Of a stretch of 64,000 nucleotides of DNA, positions 24,896 to 33,403 are shown one piece after another. The stretch's first letter is position 1. Each line of letters starts with the position of its first letter. The position numbers and the translations under genes were made by a program. The DNA is taken from the NCBI GenBank assembly GCA_945890485.1, contig CAMDCN010000011.1, forward strand, positions 124,001 to 188,000, written 5' to 3'. Source of the stretch: Candidatus Sulfopaludibacter sp. SbA3 (lineage in GTDB: Bacteria; Acidobacteriota; Terriglobia; Bryobacterales; Bryobacteraceae). The notes under the pieces were generated by a model. That model worked only from the letters and a program-made list of their open reading frames with translations, did not search any database and was not told where the DNA came from.

Positions 24896-26023
24896 CTAAT
24901 ACTTAGGAACCGACGGGTCGACTTGGTCGGACCAGGCGAGGATCCCACCAGTCATATTGCGCACATTCTTGAAGCCAGCCTGGCGAAGGACGTCGCAACC
25001 TTTGGCGCTACGGCCGCCCATCTTGCAATGGAGGACATAGTTGGCGCTGGGGTCAAGCTCCGCCACTTTCTTCGGCAGTTCGCCGAGTGGTATGAGGGTG
25101 GACGTAGGAATGCGGCCGATCTGGAACTCGTGCGTCTCGCGAACGTCGATCAGGATGAACGTCTCGTTGGCATCGATCAGGGCCTTGACGTCTTTGGGGC
25201 TGATTTCAGCGGACATGGGTGGGGGCTCCGGTTGTTTGGGAATTCCGCAGAACTGTTCGTAGTCGATCAGCTTCACATCGCCGGTGGCACAGATGCACTC
25301 GGGGTTCTTGCGCAGCTTCAACTCGCGGAACTTCATGGCGAGGGCGTCATAAAGCATCAGGCGGCCGATGAGGGGCTCGCCGGCGCCGAGGATGAGTTTC
25401 ACCACTTCGGTGGCTTGCAGCAGGCCGACGACGCCCGGAAGAATGCCGAGGACTCCGCCTTCGGCGCAACTCGGGACGAGACCCGGAGGCGGCGGTTCCG
25501 GGTACAGACAGCGATAGCACGGTCCGCCTTCGGCGGCGAAGATCGTGGCCTGGCCTTCGAAACGAAAGATGGAGGCGTAGACATTCGGCTTGCCGAGCAT
25601 CACGCAAGCGTCATTGATCAGGAAGCGGGTGGGGAAGTTGTCCGTGCCGTCGGCGATGATGTCGTAATCCTTCAGGATTTCGAGGGCATTTGCGCTGGTG
25701 AGGGCGACTTCGTGCTTGATGATCTTGATGAGCGGGTTGATGTCCCGCATCGTCTCTTCCGCCGAATCAATCTTCTTCTTGCCGATGTCTTTCGTTCCGT
25801 GGATCACTTGGCGTTGCAAGTTCGAAACGTCGACGACGTCGAAATCGACGAGACCAATGGTGCCGACACCGGCTGCGGCGAGATACATGGCGACCGGGGC
25901 GCCGAGGCCGCCGGTGCCGATCAGCAGGACTTTGGCCGCCTTGAGCTTCTCCTGCCCTTCGACGCCGACTTCCGGCATGATGAGATGCCGGCTATAGCGA
26001 GATACTTCTTCCTGCGTTAGCAT
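24896..26023 (-). CDS. moeZ: MoeZ-type E1-like sulfurtransferase (ThiF/MoeB plus rhodanese)
   Basis: This enzyme adenylates the C-terminal glycine of a ubiquitin-like sulfur carrier and then sulfurates it to a thiocarboxylate. The 375-residue protein has an adenylation domain with the nucleotide loop LIGTGGLGAPVA and DGTDNFPTRFLINDAC, and a transfer-cysteine region PSCAEGGVLG. It also has a C-terminal rhodanese domain (about 278-370) with active Cys333 in CKMGGR. The structural zinc site has CYRC as expected, but the second pair is spaced C-x-C (ECIC) instead of C-x2-C. The start overlaps the sulfur-carrier stop by seven bases, so the two are translationally coupled. Together with cysM and the JAMM gene this marks the CysO-type cysteine pathway. 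Confidence 0.9.
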   Translation of the reverse strand: MLTQEEVSRYSRHLIMPEVGVEGQEKLKAAKVLLIGTGGLGAPVAMYLAAAGVGTIGLVDFDVVDVSNLQRQVIHGTKDIGKKKIDSAEETMRDINPLIKIIKHEVALTSANALEILKDYDIIADGTDNFPTRFLINDACVMLGKPNVYASIFRFEGQATIFAAEGGPCYRCLYPEPPPPGLVPSCAEGGVLGILPGVVGLLQATEVVKLILGAGEPLIGRLMLYDALAMKFRELKLRKNPECICATGDVKLIDYEQFCGIPKQPEPPPMSAEISPKDVKALIDANETFILIDVRETHEFQIGRIPTSTLIPLGELPKKVAELDPSANYVLHCKMGGRSAKGCDVLRQAGFKNVRNMTGGILAWSDQVDPSVPKY

Positions 26024-26295
26024 AGGCCGCCAGCGATGGAGGGAACGATGGAGATGGTGTCGCCGTCGGCAACGGCGGTCGCGTCCTTCTGCAGGTAGCG
26101 GATGTCTTCATCGTTAACGTAGACATTGACGAAGCTGCGTAGCTTACCTTCGTCGTTAAACAGATTCTTCCGGAGGTCCGGGAACTGCGTGGTAAGGCTG
26201 GCGAGAGCTTCGCCGACCGTCGCGCCGGAGACGTCGACGGAGTTGTTCTTTTCGGCGTATTGCCGCAAGGGGGTGGGAATGAGAATCTTGGCCAT
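26017..26295 (-). CDS. cysO: ThiS/MoaD-like sulfur carrier (CysO-like) with Gly-Gly-Leu-Cys tail
   Basis: This 92-residue ubiquitin-fold protein should carry sulfur as a C-terminal thiocarboxylate for cysteine synthesis. The family hallmark GG is at residues 89-90, but two extra residues, Leu91 and Cys92, follow before the stop. Sulfur carriers can only be activated with a free terminal glycine, so the tail must be removed first. A JAMM metalloprotease encoded just upstream is the obvious candidate, as QbsD does for QbsE in thioquinolobactin synthesis. The core has PTPLRQYAEKN, a helix ATVGEALASL and the strand FVNVYVNDEDIR. The gene lies 11 bases after the JAMM gene and overlaps moeZ by seven bases; the Leu-Cys codons lie in that overlap. 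Confidence 0.88.
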   Translation of the reverse strand: MAKILIPTPLRQYAEKNNSVDVSGATVGEALASLTTQFPDLRKNLFNDEGKLRSFVNVYVNDEDIRYLQKDATAVADGDTISIVPSIAGGLC

Positions 26296-26306
26296 TGGGT
26301 CTTTTC

Positions 26307-26723
26307 TTAATATTCTAAAGGCTCTTGCTCGGCTTTCGTTTGCTCGGCGTTGGGGAGCCAGCTATTCGCGTGATGAAACTTCCCTTTTTGGATGCTCAAA
26401 ACGATGAAACTGTACCAAGGGCAGGAGTTTTCGAGGTCCGTTTTTGAAAAATAGGCATCGCAGTCCGGGTGGGAGTGGAAAATGCCGATGACATCGAGGC
26501 CGCGCTGACGCGCTTCGCGCTCGACGCGGAGAAGATCCTCCGGACGGATTTCGTATCGATCCTCCTGCCCGCCGGTGTAGGCGTTTTCGAGTGGGAGGGC
26601 GAAGGTGACGGTCTTGTCGTCGCCGTCGGCCGTACCAAGCATGGCGCCGCAGCATTCATTGGGGAAAGTGGCTTCAGCGTGGGCGACCATGGTGGTCCAG
26701 GGTTCAGGGTGTACGCGGATCAT
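26307..26723 (-). CDS. JAMM/MPN+ metalloprotease (Mec-like)
   Basis: This 138-residue zinc peptidase has all JAMM ligands: Glu23 (PNECCG), His83 and His85 (HSHP), Ser93 and Asp96, in the exact pattern H-x-H-x7-S-x2-D. In Mycobacterium tuberculosis the related Mec protease releases cysteine from the CysO-cysteine adduct. In the quinolobactin pathway QbsD trims the carrier tail. Here it could do either or both. The ATG complement of 26721-26723 overlaps the cysM stop (ATGA). A longer reading to 26927 lies inside cysM and has Arg-rich, non-conserved sequence, so it was rejected. Confidence 0.9.
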   Translation of the reverse strand: MIRVHPEPWTTMVAHAEATFPNECCGAMLGTADGDDKTVTFALPLENAYTGGQEDRYEIRPEDLLRVEREARQRGLDVIGIFHSHPDCDAYFSKTDLENSCPWYSFIVLSIQKGKFHHANSWLPNAEQTKAEQEPLEY

Positions 26724-27625
26724 GAGTATTGGGGGTCGTTCCAGAAGGGTTCGGAAAGGTATTTTTCGGCGCCGTCGCAGAGGATGGTGACGATGACACC
26801 TTCTCTGATGCGTTCGGCGAGCTTTAGGGCTCCGTAGACGTTTGCGCCCGCGGAAATGCCGACCAGCAGGCCCTCCTCGCGGGCGAGGCGCCGGACCATG
26901 CGATAGGCGTCTTCGGTTTCGAGCCACAGGTTTTCGTCAGCCAGCGATTCGTCATAAATGCCGGGGACAATCGCCGTGGGCATGTGCTTTAGCCCCTCAA
27001 GGCCGTGGAAGCCGGAGGAGGGTTGGGCGGAGAAGCACTGGATGTTCGGATTGAACTCCTTCAGCCGGCGCGTAGTCCCCATAAAAGTGCCGGACGTGCC
27101 CATGGCGGCGACGAAGTGGGTGATCCGGTTCTCGGTTTGCGCGAGGATCTCCGGGCCGGTGGATTCGTAGTGCGCCTGCCAGTTGGCCGGGTTGTTGTAC
27201 TGGTCGGGATAAAAGTAGCGGTCAGGGTCGGCGGCGTAGATTTTCTTGCACTCGCGGATGGCGCCGTCGGAGCCGGTGTCGGGATCGGTGAGAATGAGTT
27301 CCGCTCCGTACGCCTTGAGGATGTGTTTCCGCTCCGGCGAGGCGTTTGCCGGAAGGCAGAGCTTGACCTGATAGCCACGGGCGGCGGCCACCATGGCGTA
27401 GGCGATCCCGGTATTGCCGGAAGTGGAATCGAGAATTACTTTGTCCCGGGTGAGGAGGCCGCGGCGTTCGCCGTCCAGGATCATGTTGAGCGCCGGACGG
27501 TCTTTGACGCTGCCGCCGGGGTTGGCGAACTCGGCTTTGCCATAGAGTTCGATGCCGGGGAGGTGAGAGGTGAGGCGGTCGAGCCGGAAGAGCGGCGTAT
27601 TGCCGATGGCTTCGATCAGGTGCAT
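26720..27625 (-). CDS. cysM: CysM-type cysteine synthase (sulfur-carrier-dependent)
   Basis: This is a PLP-dependent beta-replacement enzyme of 301 residues. The Schiff-base lysine is Lys41 in GGSVKDRPA. The substrate loop is DSTSGNTGIAYAM and the phosphate cup is AMGTSGTFMGT. In the CysO pathway CysM joins the carrier thiocarboxylate with O-phosphoserine or O-acetylserine; which donor is used here cannot be told from sequence. It heads a four-gene operon (cysM, JAMM, carrier, moeZ) transcribed on the minus strand. A TACCCT box six bases before the ATG suggests a leaderless promoter. The operon makes cysteine synthesis independent of free sulfide. Confidence 0.92.
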   Translation of the reverse strand: MHLIEAIGNTPLFRLDRLTSHLPGIELYGKAEFANPGGSVKDRPALNMILDGERRGLLTRDKVILDSTSGNTGIAYAMVAAARGYQVKLCLPANASPERKHILKAYGAELILTDPDTGSDGAIRECKKIYAADPDRYFYPDQYNNPANWQAHYESTGPEILAQTENRITHFVAAMGTSGTFMGTTRRLKEFNPNIQCFSAQPSSGFHGLEGLKHMPTAIVPGIYDESLADENLWLETEDAYRMVRRLAREEGLLVGISAGANVYGALKLAERIREGVIVTILCDGAEKYLSEPFWNDPQYS

Positions 27626-27631
27626 CTACAC

Positions 27632-27637
27632 AGGGTA
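27632..27637 (-). promoter_or_regulatory. Candidate -10 box of a leaderless promoter for the cysM operon
   Basis: On the minus strand TACCCT ends six bases before the ATG of cysM, with no room for a ribosome-binding site. It lies within the small palindrome GGGTAACCC (27633-27641), which could be an operator. The 62-base gap is shared with the divergent phosphoesterase gene. Confidence 0.3.
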
Positions 27638-27687
27638 ACCCGAGGGCTGACATCGGCGCGTCATCTAAGCCTGATAGTCTGTGGACC

Positions 27688-30153
27688 ATGACATTCCGGA
27701 ATACGGCTTTCCTGGTCGCGGCGGTGGCCGCGCTGGGGGCGGCCTCGGCGCCCCTGATCTCGACGACCCTGTTGGGGCGGCAGGTGGACGGCAGCTTTCT
27801 GCTCGTGAGTCACCAGCTTGTGAAGCCTTGGGGGACGCAGCTCTTCTTCAAGGGCCGGCCGGTGGACATGGCGTTCGACCCGGCCAAGCGGTGGCTGGCC
27901 GTGCTGAGCGGAACCGAGGTGGCTATTCTCGATGGGACCAGCGGGAGCGTTGTCGACCGGGCGAAGTCGAAGACGACCTCCTACGCGGGCATTGCATTTT
28001 CTCCGGATGGGAAAGAGATCTGGGCGTCCGAGACCACGCGAACCGGGCCCGACAGTCTGCTGCTGATCGGCGTCGGAACCAACGGCAAAGTGACGGGTAC
28101 AGACCGGCTGAACCTGCCGGGCCATTCGGTGCCGACGGGCATCGCCTTCTCGGCCGACGGGAAAACCGTCTACGTCGCGATGCATCGGGACAACGTGCTG
28201 GTCGCGTTTGACCGGGCGACGCGGAAGGAGGCGAAGCGCTGGCCGACGGGCCTCGCGCCGTTCGGCGTCGTGGTGCGTGACGGGATGGCTTACGTGACGA
28301 ACCGTGCGGGATCGTCGATTCCGCCGGGAGCGGCGACGGCGCCGAGCGGTGGCGTAGATGTCCCGGTAGACGCGAATGGATCGGTGCTGCCCGGAAGTCT
28401 GACGGTGTTATCGCTGGCGGACGGCAAGCGGGAGGACGTGGCCGTGGACCGTGCGCCGTCCGGCATTGCGATGCGGCCGGATGGAGGCGAGGTGGCCGTG
28501 GCGAACGGCCATTCGGACACCGTGACGCTGGTCGACACCAAGACGCGCAAGACGAAGACAGTGGCCGCCGGTGGGCAGCCGATTGGAGTGCTCTATAGCG
28601 CTGACGGAAGCCGCTTGTATGTCGCCTGCGCGGGGGAGAACGCCGTGGCTGTCGTGGAGGGCGGCAAAGTGGTGGGTGCCATTCCGACCGGGTGGTTCCC
28701 TTCGGCTTTGGCCCTGGATGGCAAAGGTGACCTGCGCGTGGTGAACATTAAGGGTGTCGGCAACACGGAGCAGGAGCCGGGCAAGTTCAACAGCCGGGCG
28801 TTTGAGGGAAGCCTGTTGACGATTCCGGCGCCAAGCCGGGCGCAAGCCGCGGCGGGGCAGCGCGAAGTGAAGTTGGCTAACGCGCCGCGCTTCACGCCGC
28901 AGGGCGGGGTGAAGGATCTGGACCGGCTGGGCATAGAACATGTGTTTCTGCTGATCAAAGAGAACCGAACATATGACCAGGTGTTTGGCGATATGCCCGT
29001 AGGCAATGGGAAGAAGGAGTTTGCGATCTACCCGCGGGAGATCACGCCGAATCATCATGCGTTGGCGGAAGAGTTCGTGCTGCTCGACAATTTCTATGCG
29101 ACAGGAGCGATCAGCTTCGAAGGGCATCAGTGGCTGATGATGGGATTTGTGAGCGACCACGTGGAGCGGGCGCTGCAGTCGGCGCCGCGGGGCTATGCGT
29201 GGAATATGGCGGATGGGTTGGCCGTTTCGCCGCAGGGCTTCTTTTGGCAGAGCGCACGGCGTCCATTGAAGGTGCAGTTGTTGGGGCCGTTATCGCTGCC
29301 CGCGATTTTTGATGCGAAGACGGGACTCGTGAAAGATGTCAACGAAAGCGGCCTGCCGCCGTGGACGTACTACTGGGACCACTACCAGAAAGGAACTTGG
29401 CGCGACGTGATCGCTTCCAAATGCGGGGTGCCGGCGCTGAAGGGAATCTATGATGAACGGTTCCCCCCAAGTGAGATGAAGATTCCCGACGTAATCCGCG
29501 CAGAGGCTTTTCTTGAGCGTTTAGGCAAGTGGGAGAAGGACGGGACGACGCCGAATCTGACCATCGTGACGATGACCAGCGACCACACCGTAGGAAAGAA
29601 TCCCGGAGCGCCGACGCCGCGGGCGATGATGGCGGATAACGACCTGGCGCTGGGCCGGATGGTGGAAGGGATCAGCAAAAGCAAGATGTGGGCGAAGTCC
29701 TTGATCCTGGTCGTCGAGGACGACGCGCAGGACGGTGTCGATCATGTGGCGGGGAACCGGACCGTGGCGTTGGCGATCGGGCCGCATATCAAGCGGAAAT
29801 CACTGAACTCGAACTTCTTCACGCAAACGAGTCTGGTACGTACGATTCAGGATGTGTTCCGGATTGAGCCGAAGACCAGGTTCCTGAAGGCATCGCGGGC
29901 GATGAACAGCGTGTTCGTGAAAGACGCGGATTTGAAGCCGTTCACGCATCTGCCGGCGCGGGTGAAATTGGATGAGTTGAATCCGCCATTGCAGGCGTTG
30001 AAAGGGCGCGAGCGGTGGGCTGCCGAAGAGTCCGCCAAGATGAATTGGAGTGAAGTGGACGACGTGCCAACGGACACATTGAACCGGATCTTGTGGGGCG
30101 ATGCGAAAGGCTACTCGACGCCGTATCCGGGTGTCAACGCTCTGAAACAATAG
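27688..30153 (+). CDS. Bifunctional YncE-like beta-propeller / phosphoesterase-family protein
   Basis: This 821-residue exported protein starts with a signal sequence (about 1-20). The first 390 residues are a seven-bladed YncE/lactonase-like propeller, with repeats such as GIAFSPDGKEIWASE, GIAFSADGKTVYVAM and GVLYSADGSRLYVAC. The C-terminal part (about 410-740) is a phosphoesterase domain of the acid-phosphatase/phospholipase C superfamily, beginning FLLIKENRTYDQVFG, with the metal-ligand candidate EDDAQDGVDHV. It probably hydrolyses phosphoesters in the periplasm. It ends only 19 bases before TonB receptor 2, so uptake of the released product is plausible, but receptor 2 may have its own promoter. 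Confidence 0.88.
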   Translation: MTFRNTAFLVAAVAALGAASAPLISTTLLGRQVDGSFLLVSHQLVKPWGTQLFFKGRPVDMAFDPAKRWLAVLSGTEVAILDGTSGSVVDRAKSKTTSYAGIAFSPDGKEIWASETTRTGPDSLLLIGVGTNGKVTGTDRLNLPGHSVPTGIAFSADGKTVYVAMHRDNVLVAFDRATRKEAKRWPTGLAPFGVVVRDGMAYVTNRAGSSIPPGAATAPSGGVDVPVDANGSVLPGSLTVLSLADGKREDVAVDRAPSGIAMRPDGGEVAVANGHSDTVTLVDTKTRKTKTVAAGGQPIGVLYSADGSRLYVACAGENAVAVVEGGKVVGAIPTGWFPSALALDGKGDLRVVNIKGVGNTEQEPGKFNSRAFEGSLLTIPAPSRAQAAAGQREVKLANAPRFTPQGGVKDLDRLGIEHVFLLIKENRTYDQVFGDMPVGNGKKEFAIYPREITPNHHALAEEFVLLDNFYATGAISFEGHQWLMMGFVSDHVERALQSAPRGYAWNMADGLAVSPQGFFWQSARRPLKVQLLGPLSLPAIFDAKTGLVKDVNESGLPPWTYYWDHYQKGTWRDVIASKCGVPALKGIYDERFPPSEMKIPDVIRAEAFLERLGKWEKDGTTPNLTIVTMTSDHTVGKNPGAPTPRAMMADNDLALGRMVEGISKSKMWAKSLILVVEDDAQDGVDHVAGNRTVALAIGPHIKRKSLNSNFFTQTSLVRTIQDVFRIEPKTRFLKASRAMNSVFVKDADLKPFTHLPARVKLDELNPPLQALKGRERWAAEESAKMNWSEVDDVPTDTLNRILWGDAKGYSTPYPGVNALKQ

Positions 30154-30159
30154 TTGGTA

Positions 30160-30165
30160 TATACT
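30160..30165 (+). promoter_or_regulatory. Candidate -10 box before TonB receptor 2
   Basis: TATACT ends seven bases before the ATG at 30173. It matches the -10 consensus at five of six positions. It implies an almost leaderless transcript. The -35 region is weak. Confidence 0.35.
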
Positions 30166-30172
30166 ACGGCGC

Positions 30173-33100
30173 ATGAATCGCGCCTTGCGAATATTTTCAG
30201 GGATCATTCTGGGCTTGGCGACGTTAGCCGCCCAGGAAACAACGGGAAGCGTAACAGGAACAGTCAAAGACCCGACCGGCGCCGTTATTGTAGGCGCCGC
30301 CGTGACGGCAACGAATACAGAGACGGGCGGAGAGTTCCGCACGGTGACGGACGAGTCGGGAAGCTACTTGTTTCCGCTCCTGAGGGCGGGAACGTACCGC
30401 GTGGTGATCGAGAGCAAGGGCTTCCAGCGCGTGCTGCAGTCCGGTGTGATTGTGAACACGAGTGAACGGTCGCGCATTGATGTGACGCTCAGTGTCGGCC
30501 AGTTGACGGATACGGTGAACGTTACGGCGGAGACCCCTCTGCTGCAGAGTGAACGCGTGACGATCGGTCAAGTGGTGGAACAGCGGACGATTCAATCGAT
30601 CCCCCTGGCAACGCGAAACTTTACGCAGATCCTGGGAACGTCGGCGGGCGTGGTGGGCTCCATCTTCAACGCCGATAATCCGGGGACGGGCAGCGACAGT
30701 GTGAGCGTGAACGGTGCGCGGCGCGGCAGCAACAACCTGCTCGTCGACGGCGTGCCGACGACGAACCCTCTGAACAACGCCCCTGATGGCGACGGCACGC
30801 CGTCGATCGAGTTCCTCAGCGAGTTCAAGGTGATGACGAGCCTCTTCAGCGCCGAGTATGGCCGGAACCTAGGCTCGACGATCAACGTGACCACGCGCAG
30901 CGGCACGAATCAGTTCCATGGCGCGGCGTATGAGTTCCTGCGGAACACGAAACTGAATGCGCGCCCGTTCTTCAATCCGGTGCGGGGCCAGAACAACCAG
31001 AACCAGTTCGGAGCGAACATTGGCGGACCGGTGGTGATCCCGAAGTTGTACAACGGCAAGGACCGGACGTTCTTCTTCTTCGGTTGGGAAAGTTCGCGGC
31101 AGTTGAATGCTAATTCGGGCGCCGCGGCGATTCAGCGGATTGTGCCGACGACGGCGCAGCGGAACGGCGATTTCTCGGGGCGGCGGATCATCAACGATCC
31201 AGTGACAGGGCAGCCCTTTCCGGGCAACGTGATTCCGGCGTCGCGGATCAATCCGATTTCGAAGGCGATTCAGGACCGCTATATCCCGGTGCCGAACTTC
31301 TCGCAGGGCGCGAACAACTTCTTCGCGGCGCAATCGATTGCCACGGACATCGATATGTGGACGGTGAAGTTCGATCATCGCTTCTCGGACAAAGACAACA
31401 TCTCGGGCCGGTGGTTCATTAGCCGGCAGGGCGACCTGACCCCGTTTGGTTCCGGACTGCCCGGGCTGGGCCGTATCGCGAACCGGAAGAAGGACTCCGG
31501 GAACGTGACGCATACCCATCTATTTAGCTCCAATCAGGTATTGGAAGCGCGGTTCGGGTTTGACGACTCGTCCCAATTTCTGGCCATGCAGAACAATGAC
31601 AACCCGACGACGGTAGGCTTGAAGCCGTTGGGTGTGACGAATCTGGATGGTCCGCCGCGGATCAACATCACGAACTATGTGCAGTTCGGCAATGAGGCAA
31701 ACTGGTCGGACTTTATCAAACGCTACACGGGTGGCGCGACCATGACCTGGATCAAGGGTAAGCACAACTTCAAGTACGGCGGCGAAAGTCAGGTCTCGGA
31801 CTATAACCCGAAGAATGCTCAGGTCAGCCGTGGACTGTGGCAGTACAACGGGTTGGCGAGCGGCGACGAGTACGCCGACTTCCTGCTGAGCCATGCGCGG
31901 TTGAAGCAATTCAGCGCGCCCGGCACGGGCGGCGAGTTGAAGATGCGGGACAACTTGATGGCGGGCTTCTTCAACGATGACTGGAAAGTGAGCCAGAAGC
32001 TAACGGTGAACTGGGGTGTGCGGTACGAGTATCACTTCCAGCCGTATGCCTACAACCTGGGCATGTTGAACTGGTGGCCCGAGAACTATACGGGCGTGGG
32101 CACCCTGGCCGGTTCAGGCATCGTGCAGGGAGGAGTCAATGGAGTGCCGAAGAGCACGGTGTATAACGACGGGAACAACTTTGCGCCGCGTTTGGGCTTG
32201 GCCTACCGCGTCTCCGATACGTGGGTGATCCGCGCCGGTGCCGGTTTGTACTACGACACACGGACTGGTCAGATTGCTCAGCAGGCGTTTAACAATCCTC
32301 CAACCTCGACCCGCGTTGAAGCGGATTGTAATGCGCCGGGTACGCCGTGCCGATTGAATACGCCGGACAATTGGACGTACCTCGATCCGCAGCATGACCC
32401 GACACGGATTCCGTTCCCGACTTCGGCGACTCAGCAGCTGCAGGTTTGGGGCACCGAGCGGAATACCAAGATGGACCATGCCTGGCAGTACAACTTCAGT
32501 ATCCAGAAGCAACTGCCTGGGAATGTGCTGGTGGAAAGCGCCTATGTCGGCACGAAGGGAACAAACTTGATGGCGCGGCGGAACTTCAATCCGATTATCC
32601 CGCAGGCGAATGGCACGACGGTCCGTCAGTACCCCGGATTCGGCACGATGCTGATCACCGCGCAAAATGGCTCTTCCAGCTATCACTCGTTCCAGACGAC
32701 GGTGAAGAAGCGCACCAAGATGACGACGCTGCAAGGCGCCTACACTTGGGGCAAAACACTGGGCAACGGCGACGACGGCAACCGGTTCTTCACGACCCTG
32801 TTCCCGACCCCGTGGAACGATTTCAGCCGGGCGAAAGGTCCGGCGAACTTTGACCGGTCGCACCGGTTCACGCTCGTCGTCAACCAGGACCTGCCGAATC
32901 TGTTCACCGGCGGGGTTGGGAAGTTCTTCCTGAACAACTGGAGCCTGAACGGGTTTTTCGTCACGCAGACGGGCACCCCGGTAACGGTGTTCAACCGGGA
33001 TAGCGGCCAAGGCCTCGGTGGTTTGGCGTCGGACCCGGCCGGGGCGTTCTTCTCGAACGTCATTGCTGGGCAGCCGCTGGTGAATCCGGGCGACGTCAAA

Positions 33101-33403
33101 GACAACCTGCGGAACTACATCAATCGGGCGGCTTGGAGCCCGGCGCCGCGCGGCACCTGGGGCAACTCGGGCCGCGGCATGTTCCGCGGACCGGGGCAGA
33201 GCTCCATCGACTTCTCCGTGTTCAAGGACTTCAAGTTCGGCGAACGGTTCAACATGCAGTTCCGGACGGAGATGTTCAATTTGCTGAATCAGGCTAATTT
33301 TGGTAATCCTGGCAATAGCATGGATAACGCCAATTTCGGCCAGATTAACTCGACGTCGGTGAACGCTCGGCTGGTGCAGATGGCGTTGAAGCTGACGTTC
33401 TAA
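30173..33403 (+). CDS. TonB-dependent receptor 2
   Basis: This 1,076-residue outer-membrane receptor has a signal peptide (1-22). The N-terminal carboxypeptidase-regulatory-like domain (about 23-110) begins TGSVTGTVKDPTGAVIVG. The plug has IPLATRNFTQILG and FSAEYGRNLGSTINVTTR, followed by a long barrel ending in Phe (MALKLTF). The stop overlaps the start of the ASPIC/UnbV gene by one base, and that gene overlaps a TPR gene. This receptor, FG-GAP and TPR trio recurs in acidobacterial genomes, which suggests that the three act together at the cell surface. The ligand is unknown. A preceding phosphoesterase gene may be part of the same unit. Confidence 0.9.
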   Translation: MNRALRIFSGIILGLATLAAQETTGSVTGTVKDPTGAVIVGAAVTATNTETGGEFRTVTDESGSYLFPLLRAGTYRVVIESKGFQRVLQSGVIVNTSERSRIDVTLSVGQLTDTVNVTAETPLLQSERVTIGQVVEQRTIQSIPLATRNFTQILGTSAGVVGSIFNADNPGTGSDSVSVNGARRGSNNLLVDGVPTTNPLNNAPDGDGTPSIEFLSEFKVMTSLFSAEYGRNLGSTINVTTRSGTNQFHGAAYEFLRNTKLNARPFFNPVRGQNNQNQFGANIGGPVVIPKLYNGKDRTFFFFGWESSRQLNANSGAAAIQRIVPTTAQRNGDFSGRRIINDPVTGQPFPGNVIPASRINPISKAIQDRYIPVPNFSQGANNFFAAQSIATDIDMWTVKFDHRFSDKDNISGRWFISRQGDLTPFGSGLPGLGRIANRKKDSGNVTHTHLFSSNQVLEARFGFDDSSQFLAMQNNDNPTTVGLKPLGVTNLDGPPRINITNYVQFGNEANWSDFIKRYTGGATMTWIKGKHNFKYGGESQVSDYNPKNAQVSRGLWQYNGLASGDEYADFLLSHARLKQFSAPGTGGELKMRDNLMAGFFNDDWKVSQKLTVNWGVRYEYHFQPYAYNLGMLNWWPENYTGVGTLAGSGIVQGGVNGVPKSTVYNDGNNFAPRLGLAYRVSDTWVIRAGAGLYYDTRTGQIAQQAFNNPPTSTRVEADCNAPGTPCRLNTPDNWTYLDPQHDPTRIPFPTSATQQLQVWGTERNTKMDHAWQYNFSIQKQLPGNVLVESAYVGTKGTNLMARRNFNPIIPQANGTTVRQYPGFGTMLITAQNGSSSYHSFQTTVKKRTKMTTLQGAYTWGKTLGNGDDGNRFFTTLFPTPWNDFSRAKGPANFDRSHRFTLVVNQDLPNLFTGGVGKFFLNNWSLNGFFVTQTGTPVTVFNRDSGQGLGGLASDPAGAFFSNVIAGQPLVNPGDVKDNLRNYINRAAWSPAPRGTWGNSGRGMFRGPGQSSIDFSVFKDFKFGERFNMQFRTEMFNLLNQANFGNPGNSMDNANFGQINSTSVNARLVQMALKLTF

